DNA from: Flammeovirgaceae bacterium | GTDB taxonomy: Bacteria > Bacteroidota > Bacteroidia > Cytophagales > Cyclobacteriaceae | Length of the DNA stretch: 64,000 bases | Direction: 5' to 3' | Assembly: GCA_024638265.1 (NCBI GenBank) | Contig: JAHEKQ010000007.1 | Location: 1 to 64,000 of the forward strand | Part shown: positions 1 to 9,852 of the stretch, one piece after another | How the letters are laid out: each line of letters begins with the position of its first letter | Position numbering within the stretch: position 1 is the stretch's first letter | Made by a program: the position numbers and the translations under genes | The notes under the pieces: generated by a model | What the model was told of the DNA's origin: nothing | The model's database searches: none | Seen by the model: the letters and a program-made list of their open reading frames with translations, nothing else

Positions 1-9
1 CCGAGGTGA

Positions 10-2208
10 TTACTGGTCAGATTTTGACTTTTCCTCCTCCTGTTCTTCCTCTTTGTCCGGATCGTTCTCTGCCCCATTGCTGGTTGCTTCGCTTGAATCC
101 TGGGGAGGGGCGATTTCATCCTTCACCCCTTTTAATTCAGGTACAATAGGGGGGTCGGTGGTTGGTGTATCCTCGTTCTCTATTTCTATCTCTTGTGCCT
201 TCTCCTTCTCTTCTGTCTTTTCTTCCACCTTGTCGCCTTTTCCATTTCCTGAAGTAAATGCTTCATAGGAGGTCTGCCTTTCAAAGGGCCGCTTACCAAT
301 CAATCGTTCCAGGTCGGTTTGGAAAATGATCTCCTTTTCAAGCAATTCCTTGGCGACTATTTCAAGTTCTTTTTGATGCTTGCTGAGAAGATCCTTAGTT
401 CGTTTGTAGGCCGAACCAATGATTTTCTTTACCTCTGCATCAATCTTTTCGGCCGTGGCTTCAGAGTATGGCTTACTGAATGAATAATCGGATTGCTTGG
501 GATCGTAATAGGAAATATGTCCCAACTCCTCGTTCATACCATAAATGGTCACTATGCTATATGCCATCTTGGTGATTCGCTCCAAGTCACTGAGTGCACC
601 GGTTGAGATCTTTCCAAACGTCAGCTCCTCAGCGGCTCTACCACCAAGAGCCATACACATTTCATCTATGAGTTGTTCAGTCTGATACAAGAACTGTTCT
701 TTTGGCAGGTATTGAGCATAACCCAGAGCGGCCACTCCCCGAGGAACAATACTTACCTTAACAAGTGGATCTGCATGTTCCAGGTACCATCCTGCGATAG
801 CATGCCCTGCTTCGTGATATGCTACAATTTTCTTTTCTTCCGGAGAGATGATCTTACTTTTCTTTTCCAAACCACCGATTACCCGGTCAATCGCGTCATG
901 GAAATCATCCATAGCTACTGCGCGTTTCCCTTTTCTCGCTCCGATCAAGGCAGCTTCATTACATACGTTTGCAATCTCGGCTCCCGCAAATCCGGGAGTT
1001 TGAGCTGCTAATTTCTTTGAATCCACATCGGTATCTAGCTTCAAAGGCTTGAGATGGACTTTGAAAATTGCCTCCCTGCCAACTATGTCGGGTTTGTCTA
1101 TACTTATTTGCCTGTCGAAGCGACCTGGACGCAACAGGGCAGTATCAAGTACGTCAGGCCTGTTGGTTGCTGCCAGGATGATTACCCCTGAGTCGGTGGA
1201 AAATCCATCCATTTCCACGAGCAGGCTATTCAAGGTATTCTCTCGCTCATCGTTGGAACCGGGCATCTGACCTTTTCCCCTGGACCTTCCGATGGCATCT
1301 ATTTCATCGATGAAAACTATACAAGGTGCTTTTTCCTTCGCCTGCTTAAATAGGTCTCTTACTCTTGCTGCACCTACTCCTACGAACATTTCTACAAAGT
1401 CGGAGCCGGAAAGAGTAAAGAAGGGAACCGCCGCTTCACCGGCAACAGCTTTCGCTAGCAGGGTTTTACCTGTACCGGGAGGGCCTACTAATAAAGCACC
1501 TTTTGGTATCTTACCGCCAAGTTTGGTGAATTTTGCCGGATTCTTCAGGAAGTCTACAATCTCTTTTACTTCTTCCTTGGCCTCATCGAGTCCTGCTGCA
1601 TCCTCAAAAGTGATCTTTACTTTGTTCTCAGCATCAAATAGTGCTGCCTTACTTTTACCAATATTGAATATCTGCCCACCGGGGCCTCCGCCACCGGTCA
1701 TCCTTCTCATTAGGAACCAGAATCCAAAAAGTAGTAGCAAGAGGAATCCCCAGTTAAATAACCAGGAAGTATAATCTGTCTTTTCTTGTGTATTAATAGG
1801 TACCCTGTATTCCTGAGGGATTTCCTCCATCATTTTACTGTACTTAGTATCCACCTCGGTTAAAAGGATGGGTATCATCGCATGAGGTCCAGCACTTCCG
1901 CCGAAGGGCGATTCCTTTCGGTATGACTGGTAATTTGTATTATTGAGGGCATCTGGAGTGAGGTATACATGCAGCTCCGCCCCGATCTTATCGTTATTGG
2001 AATAGACTACCACCAGCTTTTCCACGTAGCCCTGCTTAAGCATTTCTTCAAGCTTGGTCGATGTAATTGGCGGGAGTTCACCTCCGCGATTGAGGAAAGT
2101 GACAATAAATACAATACCAATAAGCATGGCAATGATCCAAATCTGGAAACCGCCTCTGCCCGGTCTTCCACCACCTATATTTCCACCCTTTTTCTGCTCG
2201 TCTGCCAT
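10..2208 (-). CDS. ftsH: ATP-dependent zinc metalloprotease FtsH
   Basis: Membrane-anchored AAA+ protease that degrades misfolded or regulatory membrane and cytosolic proteins. Seen: an N-terminal membrane segment at about residues 21-40, an extracytoplasmic region, a second membrane segment near 148-167, then the AAA+ domain with Walker A GPPGTGKT (about 241-248), Walker [11 protein letters not shown], an SRH ending in RPGRFDRQI, and the zinc motif HEAGH at about 465-469. At 732 residues it is longer than the usual 610-650 because of an acidic, Glu/Lys-rich tail of roughly 80 residues with no recognisable fold. It follows rsfS by 54 bp on the same strand, so the two are probably co-transcribed. 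Family assignment is certain; the role of the tail is unknown. Confidence 0.98.
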   Translation of the reverse strand: MADEQKKGGNIGGGRPGRGGFQIWIIAMLIGIVFIVTFLNRGGELPPITSTKLEEMLKQGYVEKLVVVYSNNDKIGAELHVYLTPDALNNTNYQSYRKESPFGGSAGPHAMIPILLTEVDTKYSKMMEEIPQEYRVPINTQEKTDYTSWLFNWGFLLLLLFGFWFLMRRMTGGGGPGGQIFNIGKSKAALFDAENKVKITFEDAAGLDEAKEEVKEIVDFLKNPAKFTKLGGKIPKGALLVGPPGTGKTLLAKAVAGEAAVPFFTLSGSDFVEMFVGVGAARVRDLFKQAKEKAPCIVFIDEIDAIGRSRGKGQMPGSNDERENTLNSLLVEMDGFSTDSGVIILAATNRPDVLDTALLRPGRFDRQISIDKPDIVGREAIFKVHLKPLKLDTDVDSKKLAAQTPGFAGAEIANVCNEAALIGARKGKRAVAMDDFHDAIDRVIGGLEKKSKIISPEEKKIVAYHEAGHAIAGWYLEHADPLVKVSIVPRGVAALGYAQYLPKEQFLYQTEQLIDEMCMALGGRAAEELTFGKISTGALSDLERITKMAYSIVTIYGMNEELGHISYYDPKQSDYSFSKPYSEATAEKIDAEVKKIIGSAYKRTKDLLSKHQKELEIVAKELLEKEIIFQTDLERLIGKRPFERQTSYEAFTSGNGKGDKVEEKTEEKEKAQEIEIENEDTPTTDPPIVPELKGVKDEIAPPQDSSEATSNGAENDPDKEEEQEEEKSKSDQ

Positions 2209-2240
2209 TTGATTCTTTTTAAAAAAAATTCTTCGTTGTT

Positions 2241-2257
2241 GCGTTAAAACATAACGC
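2241..2257. repeat. Short inverted repeat between rsfS and ftsH
   Basis: GCGTTA-AAACA-TAACGC is a perfect 6-bp inverted repeat lying between the rsfS stop and the ftsH start, and would form a hairpin in the rsfS-ftsH transcript. A T-run follows some 15 nt later on the minus strand, too far for a standard terminator. It could be a weak operator or processing hairpin; the role is not evident. Confidence 0.3.
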
Positions 2258-2262
2258 CAGTG

Positions 2263-2640
2263 TTATTCAATAGTTTCAATGCTTTCAATTTTAGCATCTC
2301 CCCAAAGGGACTCGAGATTATAGTATTCCCGGGTATCTTCTTTGAACACGTGCGCCACTACATCAATGTAGTCGATGAGCTTCCAGTTTTTATTGTTCTT
2401 TCCTTCAATATGCCATGGATTCTCATCCAACTCCTTAAAAACTTCCTTGTCGATGGAATCGGTGATTGCGTCTAGTTGAGTATCAGAATTTCCGGAACAA
2501 ACGACGAAGAATTGCGCAACTGCGTTAGGTATTTCCCTGAGATCCATCAATACAATATCTTGAGCCTTTTTCTCCAACATTCCCTTTACTACGATCCTGC
2601 TCAAACGCTCAGCTGATGAAATCCCATTGTTTTTTGTCAT
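2263..2640 (-). CDS. rsfS: Ribosomal silencing factor RsfS (RsfA/Iojap family)
   Basis: RsfS binds uL14 on the large ribosomal subunit and blocks subunit joining when nutrients are low. The 125-residue product fits the family's usual 105-130 residues and has the family features of a short helical N-terminus, a central region with VVCSGNSDTQLDAITDSI, and the later ENPWHIEG and DVVAHVF elements. It is the first gene of a two-gene unit with ftsH and is divergent from birA, with 39 bp between the two starts. The rsfS-ftsH order is common in Bacteroidota as I recall it. Confidence 0.96.
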   Translation of the reverse strand: MTKNNGISSAERLSRIVVKGMLEKKAQDIVLMDLREIPNAVAQFFVVCSGNSDTQLDAITDSIDKEVFKELDENPWHIEGKNNKNWKLIDYIDVVAHVFKEDTREYYNLESLWGDAKIESIETIE

Positions 2641-2679
2641 TCAGTAAAATTTGTTTTCTTGTAAAAATACAAAATTACT

Positions 2680-3438
2680 TTGTACAATATTCCCGCCAAC
2701 ACGGTTTTCATCGGTAAGAAGGTACATTATCTGCCATCTTGTCACTCAACAAATGATGTGGCCCACCGCCTCATACATGAAGGATATCCCAATGGGTGCG
2801 TGGTTATAACCGATGAACAGTATGCCGGGAAGGGGCAAAAAGGAAATAGTTGGGAAACTGAACCCGGGCAGAACCTTACATTTTCGATACTATTATACCC
2901 TGACAATATTACTCCTTCCGACCAGTTTGCCCTAACGCGAATTGTAAGTCTGGGTATTACAGATTTTTTAGAGAATTTCCTTCAGATAAGGGCGGAGATC
3001 AAATGGCCAAACGATATCATATATAAGGGCAAAAAACTAGCAGGTATCCTTATAAACACCTCCATTTCCGGCAATCGGCTGACCGATGCTATTCTGGGAA
3101 TTGGATTAAATGTCAATCAAACCACTTTTGCGCTACTTGGTGCGACATCGCTGACTTTAGTTACAGGAAAGATGTACAATCTCCAGGTGATACTTGATGG
3201 ACTTCTGGAATCCATTGAGAGGAGATATAGCCAGTACAAGTCCAGAAAGCAGGAAGTTGATTACATACAGCGACTGTATGGATTGAACCTGGAACTTCCA
3301 TATCGTGACGAAAAACTGGGGCTAGACTTTACCGGAATAATCCGTGGGGTGGATGAAACAGGCCGGATAAAAATTGAGACTGAAAATGAAATGTGCAGGT
3401 TCAGTTTTAAGGAGGTCCGATTCCTTTCGCTCGAATGA
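2680..3438 (+). CDS. birA: Biotin--[acetyl-CoA-carboxylase] ligase BirA (no HTH domain)
   Basis: Activates biotin with ATP and transfers it to the biotin carboxyl carrier protein of acetyl-CoA carboxylase. Visible motifs are LPSCHSTNDVA near the N-terminus, the biotinyl-AMP loop GKGQKGNSW, and KWPNDIIYKGKKLAGILI with the catalytic lysine. The 252-residue length and absence of an N-terminal winged helix make it a single-function ligase rather than a repressor. No ATG exists before the conserved region; the best start is TTG at 2680 (reading MYNIPANTVF), which matches where family members begin. A TTACTTTG stretch overlaps this start and resembles the -7 element, so the exact start is not certain. 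Confidence 0.95.
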   Translation: MYNIPANTVFIGKKVHYLPSCHSTNDVAHRLIHEGYPNGCVVITDEQYAGKGQKGNSWETEPGQNLTFSILLYPDNITPSDQFALTRIVSLGITDFLENFLQIRAEIKWPNDIIYKGKKLAGILINTSISGNRLTDAILGIGLNVNQTTFALLGATSLTLVTGKMYNLQVILDGLLESIERRYSQYKSRKQEVDYIQRLYGLNLELPYRDEKLGLDFTGIIRGVDETGRIKIETENEMCRFSFKEVRFLSLE

Positions 3439-3536
3439 TCTCTTTCCTCTCATATCATCACATCCTCCCCTGATGTAAATTCCGTTTTTTCCTAGCATAC
3501 TTTTCTCAAAACTGGGAGGAATAAACAAAAAAAGCA

Positions 3537-6500
3537 ATGAGAGCAATATTGACGGTAACTTTTCTGGTGGCCCTACTTGGGTTTGATATACAAGCGCAGA
3601 AAGTAGATATATCGAAATTAGAAGGAATAAAATCCAGGGCGATCGGTCCGGCAGGAATGAGCGGCAGGGTCACCTCAATTGATGTCGTCCTTCAAGATAC
3701 AGACATTATTTATGCCGGAACAGCTTCAGGGGGACTTTGGAAATCTACCAGCGGCGGCATCGATTGGAAGCCGATTTTTGATGATCAAAAAGTGGCATCC
3801 GTTGGAGCTATAACCATACAACAATCGAATCCGGATGTAATTTGGGTAGGCACCGGGGAAGGGAATCCGAGAAACAGTATCACCGGTGGTTACGGAGTAT
3901 ATAAGTCCCTGGATGCAGGGAAGACCTGGAAGCTGGTGGGTTTGGAGGGGACAAGGAATGTTCACAGGATCATAATCCACAAAGACGACCCCAATACCGT
4001 TTATGTGGCTGCCATTGGATCTCCCTGGGGTGAGCACCCTGAAAGGGGGGTTTTCCGGACAAAAGATGGTGGAAATACATGGGAGAAGATTTTATTCGTG
4101 GACAATAAAACGGGTGCAGCAGACCTCGTTGTTGACCCCGTTAACCCTAACAAAATGATTGCAGCCATGTGGCAGCACCGGCGGACACCCTACAATTTTA
4201 AGTCAGGAGGGCCCGGTTCCGGGATTTACATTACAGTTGATGGCGGAGATAACTGGAAGAAATTGGGTGAGGATGATGGATTGCCAAAAGGTGATTTGGG
4301 CCGCGTAGGGCTCGCTATTGCACCCAGCAAACCCTCAAGAGTTTATGCACTGGTTGAATCCAAAAAGAACGCCTTTTACCGCTCTGAAGACGGAGGTTAT
4401 TCCTGGAAAAAGATTAACGATAAAGGTGAGATAGGCAACCGGCCTTTCTACTATTCAGACATTTATGTCGATTCCAAAAATGAGAATAGGATATATTCAT
4501 TATTCTCAATTGTAAACATGTCAGAAGATGGTGGGGAATCATGGAGTACGCTCCTGCCGTATTCCCACGTTCACCCGGATCACCACGCCTGGTGGATTCA
4601 TCCGGAGGATCCGAATTTCATAATCGATGGCAATGACGGTGGGCTGAATATTACCCGCGATGGTGGGAAGACCTGGAGATTTATCGAGAACCTTCCCGTT
4701 GGACAATTCTATCATGTTGCGGTTGATATGGAGTTCCCCTACAATGTCTACGGTGGAATGCAGGATAATGGATCATGGGCCGGGCCGGCCTATGTACTCA
4801 AAACACAGGGCATCAGGAATTCCTACTGGCAGGAAGTACTTTTTGGAGATGGATTTGATGTTTCGCCCGACCCTGACGATAGCAGGTATGGATATGCCAT
4901 GTCACAGGGTGGGAATGTAGCACGGTATGACAGGGTCACTGGCAATTCTACAACGGTTCGTCCCACACATCCCGATCCTGACATGAGATTGAGATTTAAC
5001 TGGAATGCGCCACTTGCACAGGATCCGTTTGATAATGCCACCATTTACTACGGTAGTCAATTTGTCCATAAAAGTACCGATAAGGGGAGGACATGGGAAA
5101 TCATCTCCCCTGATCTCACCACCAACGACCCCAATAAGCAAAAGCAGCATATGAGTGGCGGTCTTACAATAGATGCTACCGGAGCCGAAAACTATACGAC
5201 CATAGTTTCCATTGAACCGAGTTCAGTGCAGAATGGAGTGATCTGGGCAGGAACGGACGATGGAAATGTTCAAATTTCCCGAAATGGAGGAGCTTCCTGG
5301 CAAAAAATTACAATTCCCGGGATGCCCACCAATGGCTGGGTACCTCAGATCAGGGCCTCAAAATTTGATGCAGGGGAAGCCTTTGTTGTAGTAAATAACT
5401 ACCGGAACTTCGACTTCAAGCCCTATTTGTTCTATACTTCAGATTACGGGGCGACTTGGAGATCTTTGGTCAACGAGCAAAAGGTATGGGGATATTGCCT
5501 TTCCCTTGTACAGGATCCCGTTGAAAGGAACCTTTTGTTTCTCGGTACGGAATATGGATTATACTTTTCTATCGACGGGGGAAGCAACTGGAATCACTGG
5601 ACGAACGATTACCCCACCGTTTCCACCATGGATCTGGTAATACATCCAAGGGAACACGACCTGGTGATTGGTACATTTGGACGGGCTTTCTATGTGATGG
5701 ATGATATACGCCCCTTACGTGAGCTCGCTTCAGAAGGCGTTGGACTCCTGGATAAAAAACTGCACTTGTTTCAACCACCCACAGGATACCAGACTGAAAC
5801 TCAACAACCTGCAGGAACAAGATTTGCTGCCGATGCTACTTTCCAGGGTGAGAATAGAATGCGTGGAGCAATGATCAGTTATTACATCAACAGGGAGGAA
5901 AAGGAAAGTGCACCAGTCCAGCAAAATACCAACAGGAGAAGGCGGGGAAGGAATTCGCCACCTGCACAAATGACCGATACTACAGTGAAGGCAAAAGTCG
6001 ATTACGATTCGATTACGCTTGAAGTTTACAAAAATGATGGAACCAGGATTCGGACCCGTAAATGGAAAACCCCTGAAAAGGATGGTTTGCACAGGACAGC
6101 CTGGTTTATGGATGAAAAAGGGGTAAGGAGGCCCTCACGTGGTGGCGGACGCGGAAGATTTGGAGGGCGTGGGGAACCTGGAGGTACCTTTGCATTGCCG
6201 GGTGAATATACCCTGGTTATGAGTTTTGGAGATCAAAAGGACACTACCGTATTGGAAGTTAAAATGGATCCAAGACTTGATATTAATATGAACGATGTTC
6301 GCGCGAAATATGACATGCTTAAGAGCCTTGAATCCGATGTGGAATTGGCGGCAAGCGCTGCTCGCAGGCTTTCAGAATCGCTTAAAATAGTCAACGATTA
6401 TGAAAGTGAGCTAAAAGGCAAAAAAGGTAATGAATTTAAGAGTGGTAGGGATTTAGTTAAATCAGTTAAGGATTCTATCACCTCACTTCAGGACGAGATG

Positions 6501-6773
6501 TTCGGCAGGCAATCCCGTGGACAAGCATCTCCCAGAGATCCAAATCCCAACCTCAGTAGATACCTGTCAAATGCCTACCGGTATATAAGGTCCGGATATC
6601 ATGCCCCGGGCGAAACCGAGGAACGAGTTTATGGGCACTTTGGTGGTGAATTGGAAACAATGATCGATAAAGTTAATGAGTTCTACTCAACAGTATGGCC
6701 GGAATTCAGATCAGAAATCGAGAAACTTGACCTTAGTCCTTTCAAGGACTATGAACCTTTACAGAAAAACTGA
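3537..6773 (+). CDS. Secreted BNR/VPS10 (sortilin-like) beta-propeller protein
   Basis: A 1078-residue exported protein with a signal peptide (MRAILTVTFLVALLGFDIQAQ). From about residue 30 to 720 it carries many BNR/Asp-box-like repeats (patterns such as DGGxxW, DAGKTW, DGGESW, NGGASW, DYGATW), as in VPS10/sortilin and photosystem-assembly-like propellers. A Gly/Arg-rich low-complexity stretch (near 790-880, with GGGRGRFGGRGEPGG) and a helical C-terminal region follow. There is no type IX sorting domain at the end. Proteins of this type in Bacteroidota are annotated as glycosyl hydrolases, but no catalytic residues can be assigned, so an enzymatic role is unproven. It stands alone, with a terminator directly after it. 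Confidence 0.85.
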   Translation: MRAILTVTFLVALLGFDIQAQKVDISKLEGIKSRAIGPAGMSGRVTSIDVVLQDTDIIYAGTASGGLWKSTSGGIDWKPIFDDQKVASVGAITIQQSNPDVIWVGTGEGNPRNSITGGYGVYKSLDAGKTWKLVGLEGTRNVHRIIIHKDDPNTVYVAAIGSPWGEHPERGVFRTKDGGNTWEKILFVDNKTGAADLVVDPVNPNKMIAAMWQHRRTPYNFKSGGPGSGIYITVDGGDNWKKLGEDDGLPKGDLGRVGLAIAPSKPSRVYALVESKKNAFYRSEDGGYSWKKINDKGEIGNRPFYYSDIYVDSKNENRIYSLFSIVNMSEDGGESWSTLLPYSHVHPDHHAWWIHPEDPNFIIDGNDGGLNITRDGGKTWRFIENLPVGQFYHVAVDMEFPYNVYGGMQDNGSWAGPAYVLKTQGIRNSYWQEVLFGDGFDVSPDPDDSRYGYAMSQGGNVARYDRVTGNSTTVRPTHPDPDMRLRFNWNAPLAQDPFDNATIYYGSQFVHKSTDKGRTWEIISPDLTTNDPNKQKQHMSGGLTIDATGAENYTTIVSIEPSSVQNGVIWAGTDDGNVQISRNGGASWQKITIPGMPTNGWVPQIRASKFDAGEAFVVVNNYRNFDFKPYLFYTSDYGATWRSLVNEQKVWGYCLSLVQDPVERNLLFLGTEYGLYFSIDGGSNWNHWTNDYPTVSTMDLVIHPREHDLVIGTFGRAFYVMDDIRPLRELASEGVGLLDKKLHLFQPPTGYQTETQQPAGTRFAADATFQGENRMRGAMISYYINREEKESAPVQQNTNRRRRGRNSPPAQMTDTTVKAKVDYDSITLEVYKNDGTRIRTRKWKTPEKDGLHRTAWFMDEKGVRRPSRGGGRGRFGGRGEPGGTFALPGEYTLVMSFGDQKDTTVLEVKMDPRLDINMNDVRAKYDMLKSLESDVELAASAARRLSESLKIVNDYESELKGKKGNEFKSGRDLVKSVKDSITSLQDEMFGRQSRGQASPRDPNPNLSRYLSNAYRYIRSGYHAPGETEERVYGHFGGELETMIDKVNEFYSTVWPEFRSEIEKLDLSPFKDYEPLQKN

Positions 6774-6787
6774 AAATCATGATGAAA

Positions 6788-6821
6788 ACTCTTCTGTCCT
6801 TTTGGGCAGGAGAGTTTTTTT
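6788..6821 (+). terminator. Rho-independent terminator after the BNR protein gene
   Basis: ACTCTTCTGTCC - TTTT - GGGCAGGAGAGT followed by seven T. The 12-bp stem has G-U pairs but no bulges. It begins 15 nt after the stop codon and isolates the BNR gene from glycogen synthase. Confidence 0.85.
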
Positions 6822-6877
6822 GTTCATATTTCACTGTATTGTCGTCCTCGGTTGCTTACTAATAATTGAATCATCGT

Positions 6878-8734
6878 ATGTCTGAAGACAAAAAATCCAA
6901 TCCTGCAAAAAAACCGGCAAAGAGGATACCTCTTCATGATACCCTGCTTATGGAGTCTGCCTGGGAGGTTTGTAACCAGGTGGGTGGAATTTATACTGTT
7001 GTCAGGTCGAAGATTAGGTCGGTAATTGATAAGTGGGGGGATAATTACTGCCTTATTGGTCCGCTGGTCAATAAGGATATCGATGCAGAATTTGAAGATA
7101 TCAAGCGGGCAGATAATGTTTACGGGAAGGCAGCGCGTGCTTTGCGGAAGAAGGGTTACAATGTGCGGTACGGCAGGTGGCTTGTTACAGGACGTCCACA
7201 GGTAATCCTCCTGGATCCCATGGATGGATATCCCAAGCTGGACGAGACCAAACAAAAGTTGGCCAAGGATCATGGCATCGAAATCAGGGAACGAGACGAC
7301 CTTTACAATCAGGTACTGGCCTTTAACTCGCTGGTTTCAGAGCTAATAACCCTGGTACACAGCCGAAACAAGGAGAAAATTCCTGTGACTATTCATTTTC
7401 ATGAGTGGATGAGTATAATACCTGCATTCGATTTGAAGAAACGAAGGTGGCCTGTCAAAACTGTTTTTACCACTCATGCCACATTGCTGGGGAGGTACCT
7501 TGCAATGAATGAACAGGATTTCTACAGCAAACTTCCAAAATACGATTGGGAAGCTGAGGCAAGAAAATATTATATCCTCCCTATGGTTCAGATCGAGAGG
7601 AAAGGGGCGGAGTTATCAGATGTGTTTACTACGGTCAGCGAGGTGACCGGGCGGGAATGCAAATACCTGCTCGGGAAGGAACCCGATGGATTTGTACCGA
7701 ATGGACTAAATATTGAGCGATTTATCGCATACCATGAAGTACAGAACCTTCATCAGAAGTATAAGGAAGAGATTCACGAGTTTGTGATGGGCCATTTCTT
7801 CCAGAGCTACTCGTTCGATCTCGACAACACGCTTTATTTCTTTACCAGTGGGAGATTTGAATTCCTCAACAAAGGATTTGATATCACACTTGAGGCCTTA
7901 AAACTTCTGAATCAGCGGATGATAAAAGAAAAACAGAAAACCAATGTGGTCATGTTTTTCATAACCAAACGTCCGGTTTGGTCCATCAATCCCGACGTAC
8001 TCCAAAGTAGGGGGGTCATGGAGGAGATACGGCATAATTGTGAGGAAATCACCAAGCAAATCGATTCCCGGCTTTTTAATATGGCTGCCGCCTCTGACAA
8101 GAAGGACTTGAGACTCCCCGATTTGAATGCCTTGGTGGATGACTATTGGAGGTTGCGCTATAGGAGGACACTTCAGTCATGGAAGGGTAACCGCTGGCCA
8201 ATCATCGTCACCCATAACCTCGTCGACGATATGAGTGATGAAATACTTAAGTACCTGAGGGAAAACAGTTTAATTAACAGCCCGGAAGATCGAGTAAAAG
8301 TAGTTTATCACCCGGATTTCATCAGTCCAACAAATCCCCTTTTCGGTATAGAATACCAGGATTTTGTTCGTGGATGTCACCTGGGAGTATTTCCCAGTTA
8401 TTATGAGCCGTGGGGATATACCCCATTGGAATCCATTGCCCTGGGTGTGCCCACCATTACCTCAGATCTTAGTGGTTTTGGGGATTATACCGTGAAGAAC
8501 CTGGAGAAGCATGATGAGAGCGGGGTTTACGTATTGGAGCGCTACAAGAAGTCCCGGGAAGAGTATGTTCGGGAACTTGCAGACATGATGTTCGAGTTTG
8601 TAAGCCGTTCAAGGAGGGAAAGGATTGTGATCCGGTCCAAAGCCGAAGATCTTTCGGAGCAATTTGATTGGAGCAAACTGCTCCGGTTTTATGAAACTGC
8701 TTACCAGGCTGCCCACGGCAAAGTAGTTCGATAG
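6878..8734 (+). CDS. Glycogen (starch) synthase, GT3 family
   Basis: Elongates glycogen from UDP-glucose. This is the eukaryote-type GT3 enzyme, not bacterial GlgA (GT5): it has the N-terminal signature MESAWEVCNQVGGIYTVV, and the E-x7-E catalytic element FPSYYEPWGYTPLES at about residue 504. GT3 enzymes are established in Bacteroidota. At 618 residues it lacks the phosphorylated tails of fungal and animal enzymes, as bacterial members usually do. An in-frame TTG at 6866 adds four residues; ATG 6878 is the better start. It follows a terminator, so it needs its own promoter, which I could not place firmly. Confidence 0.94.
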   Translation: MSEDKKSNPAKKPAKRIPLHDTLLMESAWEVCNQVGGIYTVVRSKIRSVIDKWGDNYCLIGPLVNKDIDAEFEDIKRADNVYGKAARALRKKGYNVRYGRWLVTGRPQVILLDPMDGYPKLDETKQKLAKDHGIEIRERDDLYNQVLAFNSLVSELITLVHSRNKEKIPVTIHFHEWMSIIPAFDLKKRRWPVKTVFTTHATLLGRYLAMNEQDFYSKLPKYDWEAEARKYYILPMVQIERKGAELSDVFTTVSEVTGRECKYLLGKEPDGFVPNGLNIERFIAYHEVQNLHQKYKEEIHEFVMGHFFQSYSFDLDNTLYFFTSGRFEFLNKGFDITLEALKLLNQRMIKEKQKTNVVMFFITKRPVWSINPDVLQSRGVMEEIRHNCEEITKQIDSRLFNMAAASDKKDLRLPDLNALVDDYWRLRYRRTLQSWKGNRWPIIVTHNLVDDMSDEILKYLRENSLINSPEDRVKVVYHPDFISPTNPLFGIEYQDFVRGCHLGVFPSYYEPWGYTPLESIALGVPTITSDLSGFGDYTVKNLEKHDESGVYVLERYKKSREEYVRELADMMFEFVSRSRRERIVIRSKAEDLSEQFDWSKLLRFYETAYQAAHGKVVR

Positions 8735-8759
8735 GGTTTTCCGTTAGGCTATTATTATC

Positions 8760-8767
8760 TATTTTTG
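8760..8767 (+). promoter_or_regulatory. Bacteroidota -7 promoter element for ilvE
   Basis: TATTTTTG matches the TAnnTTTG consensus exactly and lies 20 nt upstream of the ilvE ATG. A clear -33 TTG at the ideal spacing was not found. Confidence 0.55.
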
Positions 8768-8787
8768 TAGCCCTAATAAAGATTAAA

Positions 8788-9852
8788 ATGGTCGAAGCCC
8801 TCAATATAAAAGTTCATAAGACAGAAAATTCAAGGATCCACCAACTGGACCAGGATAATATTCAGTTTGCCCGCCTATACAGCGATCATATGTTCCAGGC
8901 GGAATTCAAGGGTGGTGAATGGAGAAACCCTGAGATTCTTCCATATAAGCATATGGAGTTCAGCCCGGCCTCTCAAGCGCTGCATTACGGTGTAAGCGTA
9001 TTCGAGGGTATGAAAGCTTACAAAAATCAGCAGGGAGACCCCGTTTTATTCAGGCCGTTGGATAATTTTCACCGACTCAATCGATCATCAAAGAGGCTTT
9101 GTATACCCGAAGTTCCGGAAGAAATATTCATGGAAGGGATGTCACGCCTACTTCAATTGGATAGTGATTGGATTCCTGATAGAAGTGGTACTTCGCTGTA
9201 TGTAAGACCTTTTACCTATTGTTCTGAGGAGTTCATCGGGATCAGGATTTCTGATGAATTCAAATTCATGATCATAACAACGCCGGTCGGCAAGTATTAC
9301 AGCCAACCTGTGAAAGTAAAAATCGAAACTGAATTTGTCAGGGCGGCAGAGGGCGGAACCGGATACGCAAAAGCAGCCGGTAATTATGCCGGCGCCCTGT
9401 ATCCAACAAAACTTGCCATGGATGAGGGCTATCAGCAGTTGATCTGGACCGATGCCAAGGAACATAAATACATTGAAGAAGCCGGGACGATGAACCTGAT
9501 GTTTGTCATTGATGGCAAGGTGATAACTCCGGAACTGACCGACACCCTTCTTGCAGGGATTACCAGGGACAGTATTCTCACATTGTCACGGGATATGGGT
9601 TATCCTACCGAGGAGCGGAAGATCACGGTAGATGAAGTAGTTTCAGCCTTAAAGGAAGGAAGGATGCAGGATGCATTCGGAGTAGGCACAGCGGCAACTG
9701 TAGCTCCAATTTCTGTGATTGGTCATGAGGGAACTGATTATACATTGCCGGATGTGTCTCAAAGAAATATCAGTGCCTCCCTGGCTAAGCGCCTTCAGGA
9801 TATAAAAGAGGGCAGGGTGGAAGATAAGTTCGGTTGGATTTATAGGGTTTAA
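8788..9852 (+). CDS. ilvE: Branched-chain amino-acid aminotransferase
   Basis: PLP-dependent fold-type IV transaminase that interconverts Leu, Ile and Val with their 2-oxo acids using 2-oxoglutarate/glutamate. Seen: SQALHYGVSVFEGMKAY near residue 70, RPFTYCSEEFIG, the region GGTGYAKAAGNYAGALYPTKLA, and the C-terminal TRDSILTLSRDMG and GTAATVAPI phosphate-binding loops. The 354-residue length is that of the BCAT group II enzymes. It is preceded by a TAnnTTTG promoter and overlaps the next gene by one base, so the pair is probably co-transcribed. Confidence 0.96.
   Translation: MVEALNIKVHKTENSRIHQLDQDNIQFARLYSDHMFQAEFKGGEWRNPEILPYKHMEFSPASQALHYGVSVFEGMKAYKNQQGDPVLFRPLDNFHRLNRSSKRLCIPEVPEEIFMEGMSRLLQLDSDWIPDRSGTSLYVRPFTYCSEEFIGIRISDEFKFMIITTPVGKYYSQPVKVKIETEFVRAAEGGTGYAKAAGNYAGALYPTKLAMDEGYQQLIWTDAKEHKYIEEAGTMNLMFVIDGKVITPELTDTLLAGITRDSILTLSRDMGYPTEERKITVDEVVSALKEGRMQDAFGVGTAATVAPISVIGHEGTDYTLPDVSQRNISASLAKRLQDIKEGRVEDKFGWIYRV

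Noticed and set aside
2675-2682. TTACTTTG as the birA promoter -7 box
   Set aside because: It overlaps the TTG start codon itself, so a transcript from it would begin inside the gene.
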